Part shown: positions 6,786 to 7,903 of the stretch, one piece after another | Position numbering within the stretch: the stretch's first letter is position 1 | Layout: the number at the start of each line of letters is the position of its first letter | NCBI GenBank assembly: GCA_024691145.1 | Contig: JAILNW010000262.1 | Span: 1 to 7,903, forward strand | Source of the DNA: Lachnospiraceae bacterium | GTDB taxonomy: Bacteria; Bacillota; Clostridia; Lachnospirales; Lachnospiraceae | Direction: 5' to 3' | Length of the DNA: 7,903 nt | The notes under the pieces: generated by a model | Told to the model about the DNA's origin: nothing | What the model saw: only the letters and a program-made list of their open reading frames with translations | The model's database searches: none | Made by a program: the position numbers and the translations under genes

Positions 6786-7903
6786 TTGAAATATTTTAAT
6801 ACTACAACGGTGTGCATACCGTCAAAGCATTACATGGTAGATTTATCCGATAGAATAAAAGAAATAAAAAAGTTAATAGATGATGGCAAGTATTTTACAA
6901 TAAATCGAGCCAGACAGTATGGAAAAACAACAACCATAAATGAATTAACAAATAGGTTAGTGGATGATTATATAGTTATTAATATCAGTTTTGAAGGAAT
7001 TGAAGAAACTGGTTTTTCAGATGTATATTCATTTGTTAAGGAATTTTGTCGTCTGCTTATCAGGGAATTTCGAAGAGAAAAGAGAGTTCCTGATAATATA
7101 AAACAAAAGATAGATTGTATTTTCAGACAGAATGAAGTAAAATCAAATCTGGCAGATTTATTTGATGTGCTTCTTCTATGGTGTGAACAATCAGAACAAT
7201 CAATAGTTTTAATTATTGATGAAGTGGATAGTGCAACTAATAATCAGGTTTTTTTAGATTTTCTTGCGCAACTTAGATATAATTATATTGAACGAGAAAC
7301 TAAAGGATATCCTGCTTTTCAATCAGTAATACTTGCAGGTGTAACAGATATAAAACATTTGAAGTCAAAGATAAATAGTGACGATAGTAAAAAGGAAAAT
7401 AGTCCTTGGAATATTGCTGCAGATTTTAATATAGATTTGAGTTTATCTGAAAAAGGCATAAAGGAAATGCTTGATGAATATGAAGCAGAACATAATGTTG
7501 GTATGGATACAACTTATATGGCAAAATTAATCAGAGAATATACCAATGGATATCCATTTTTAGTTAGTCGTATTTGTGAATTGATTGATAAGGAAGTTTA
7601 TAAAAAAATAGGTAATCTAAGCGCTTGCTGGACCAGAGATGGAATAGATGAGGCTGTTAAGATGATACTTGCAGAGGATAATACACTATTTAAATCTATG
7701 ACAACAAAGCTCAATAATCTTCCTAAGATAAAAGATGCACTTAGAAGCATATTGATGGAAGGAACAAAGCTTAGTTTTAATCCTGACCAGAATGATATTG
7801 CACTATTAAAAATGTATGGATTTATAAGAAATGATAATAATAGTGTAAGAATAGACAACAGAATTTTTGAAACAAGATTATATAATTTGTTTTTGTCAGA
7901 TGA
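6786..7903 (+). CDS. AAA-like P-loop ATPase (3' end outside the window)
   Basis: The frame stays open from TTG at 6786 to the window edge: 372 full codons, with the stop beyond the end. The product begins (M)KYFNTTTVCIPSKHYMVDL. Its Walker A region is the variant NRARQYGKTT at residues 40-49, where the loop reads RQYGKT in place of GxxxxGKT. Walker B is IVLIIDEVD at 140-148, and LAGVTDI at 183-189 may be sensor 1. SPWNIAADF at 206-214 and YTNGYPFLVSRIC at 252-264 are recurrent in this family of AAA-like proteins (AAA_35/STAND-related type), which are abundant in gut Clostridia and have no settled function. Residues about 300-370 look like a helical/winged-helix tail. No membrane segment is seen. 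It starts 34 bases after the CASDH stop with no terminator between, so it may share the polyamine transcript, but its codon use is somewhat more AT-rich (more CAA, TTA, AGT) and it has no evident link to polyamine chemistry. Confidence 0.85.
   Translation, partial: MKYFNTTTVCIPSKHYMVDLSDRIKEIKKLIDDGKYFTINRARQYGKTTTINELTNRLVDDYIVINISFEGIEETGFSDVYSFVKEFCRLLIREFRREKRVPDNIKQKIDCIFRQNEVKSNLADLFDVLLLWCEQSEQSIVLIIDEVDSATNNQVFLDFLAQLRYNYIERETKGYPAFQSVILAGVTDIKHLKSKINSDDSKKENSPWNIAADFNIDLSLSEKGIKEMLDEYEAEHNVGMDTTYMAKLIREYTNGYPFLVSRICELIDKEVYKKIGNLSACWTRDGIDEAVKMILAEDNTLFKSMTTKLNNLPKIKDALRSILMEGTKLSFNPDQNDIALLKMYGFIRNDNNSVRIDNRIFETRLYNLFLSD

Noticed and set aside
7598..7858. Minus-strand 86-codon open frame inside the ATPase gene
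   Set aside because: It is antisense to a well-supported coding region, is hydrophobic by reverse-complement bias, and has no family resemblance.
6834..7903. ATG at 6834 as the start of the ATPase
   Set aside because: It has no ribosome binding site, and would cut off the family-like N terminus that TTG at 6786 with GGAG preserves.
1..7903. CRISPR array, insertion sequence, tRNA or rRNA genes
   Set aside because: No regularly spaced repeats, transposase motifs, terminal inverted repeats or structural RNA sequences were seen on reading the window.

Overview
The window reads as chromosomal DNA of a low-GC, AGA/ATA-rich Gram-positive bacterium, most likely a gut or rumen Clostridia member of the Lachnospiraceae type. 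This rests on base composition, strong AGGAGG-like ribosome binding sites, a DUF89 protein and an AAA-like ATPase of a kind common in that group. It is an inference from composition and protein style; there is no rRNA or other taxonomic marker. All genes lie on the + strand and coding density is high; no gene-free stretch reaches 300 bases.

Layout: (1) 1-489 is the C-terminal end of a methyl-accepting chemotaxis protein, closed by a clean intrinsic terminator at 499-524. (2) 590-1435 is a DUF89/ARMT1-type metal-dependent phosphatase family protein with its own extended -10 promoter. (3) 1448-1476 is a near-consensus promoter whose -35 box lies inside a perfect 9-bp inverted repeat (1442-1464), a good candidate operator. 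(4) 1554-6751 is a five-gene polyamine operon: speD (AdoMet decarboxylase), a fold-type-I arginine decarboxylase (speA-like), speE (spermidine synthase), speB (agmatinase) and a carboxynorspermidine/carboxyspermidine dehydrogenase (CASDH, saccharopine dehydrogenase family). (5) 6786 to the window end is an AAA-like ATPase with a TTG start, cut by the window edge.

How the genes work together: the arginine decarboxylase makes agmatine, agmatinase turns it into putrescine plus urea, SpeD makes decarboxylated AdoMet and SpeE moves its aminopropyl group onto putrescine to give spermidine. The fifth gene belongs to a different, AdoMet-independent route that uses aspartate semialdehyde as the aminopropyl donor. 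Its usual partner, carboxynorspermidine decarboxylase (nspC), is not in the window; the ATPase gene follows instead. Two spermidine chemistries in one operon, one lacking its second enzyme, is the most interesting feature here. The second is the palindrome over the operon promoter, which has no obvious known regulator. I did not find a clearly novel defence or mobile system.
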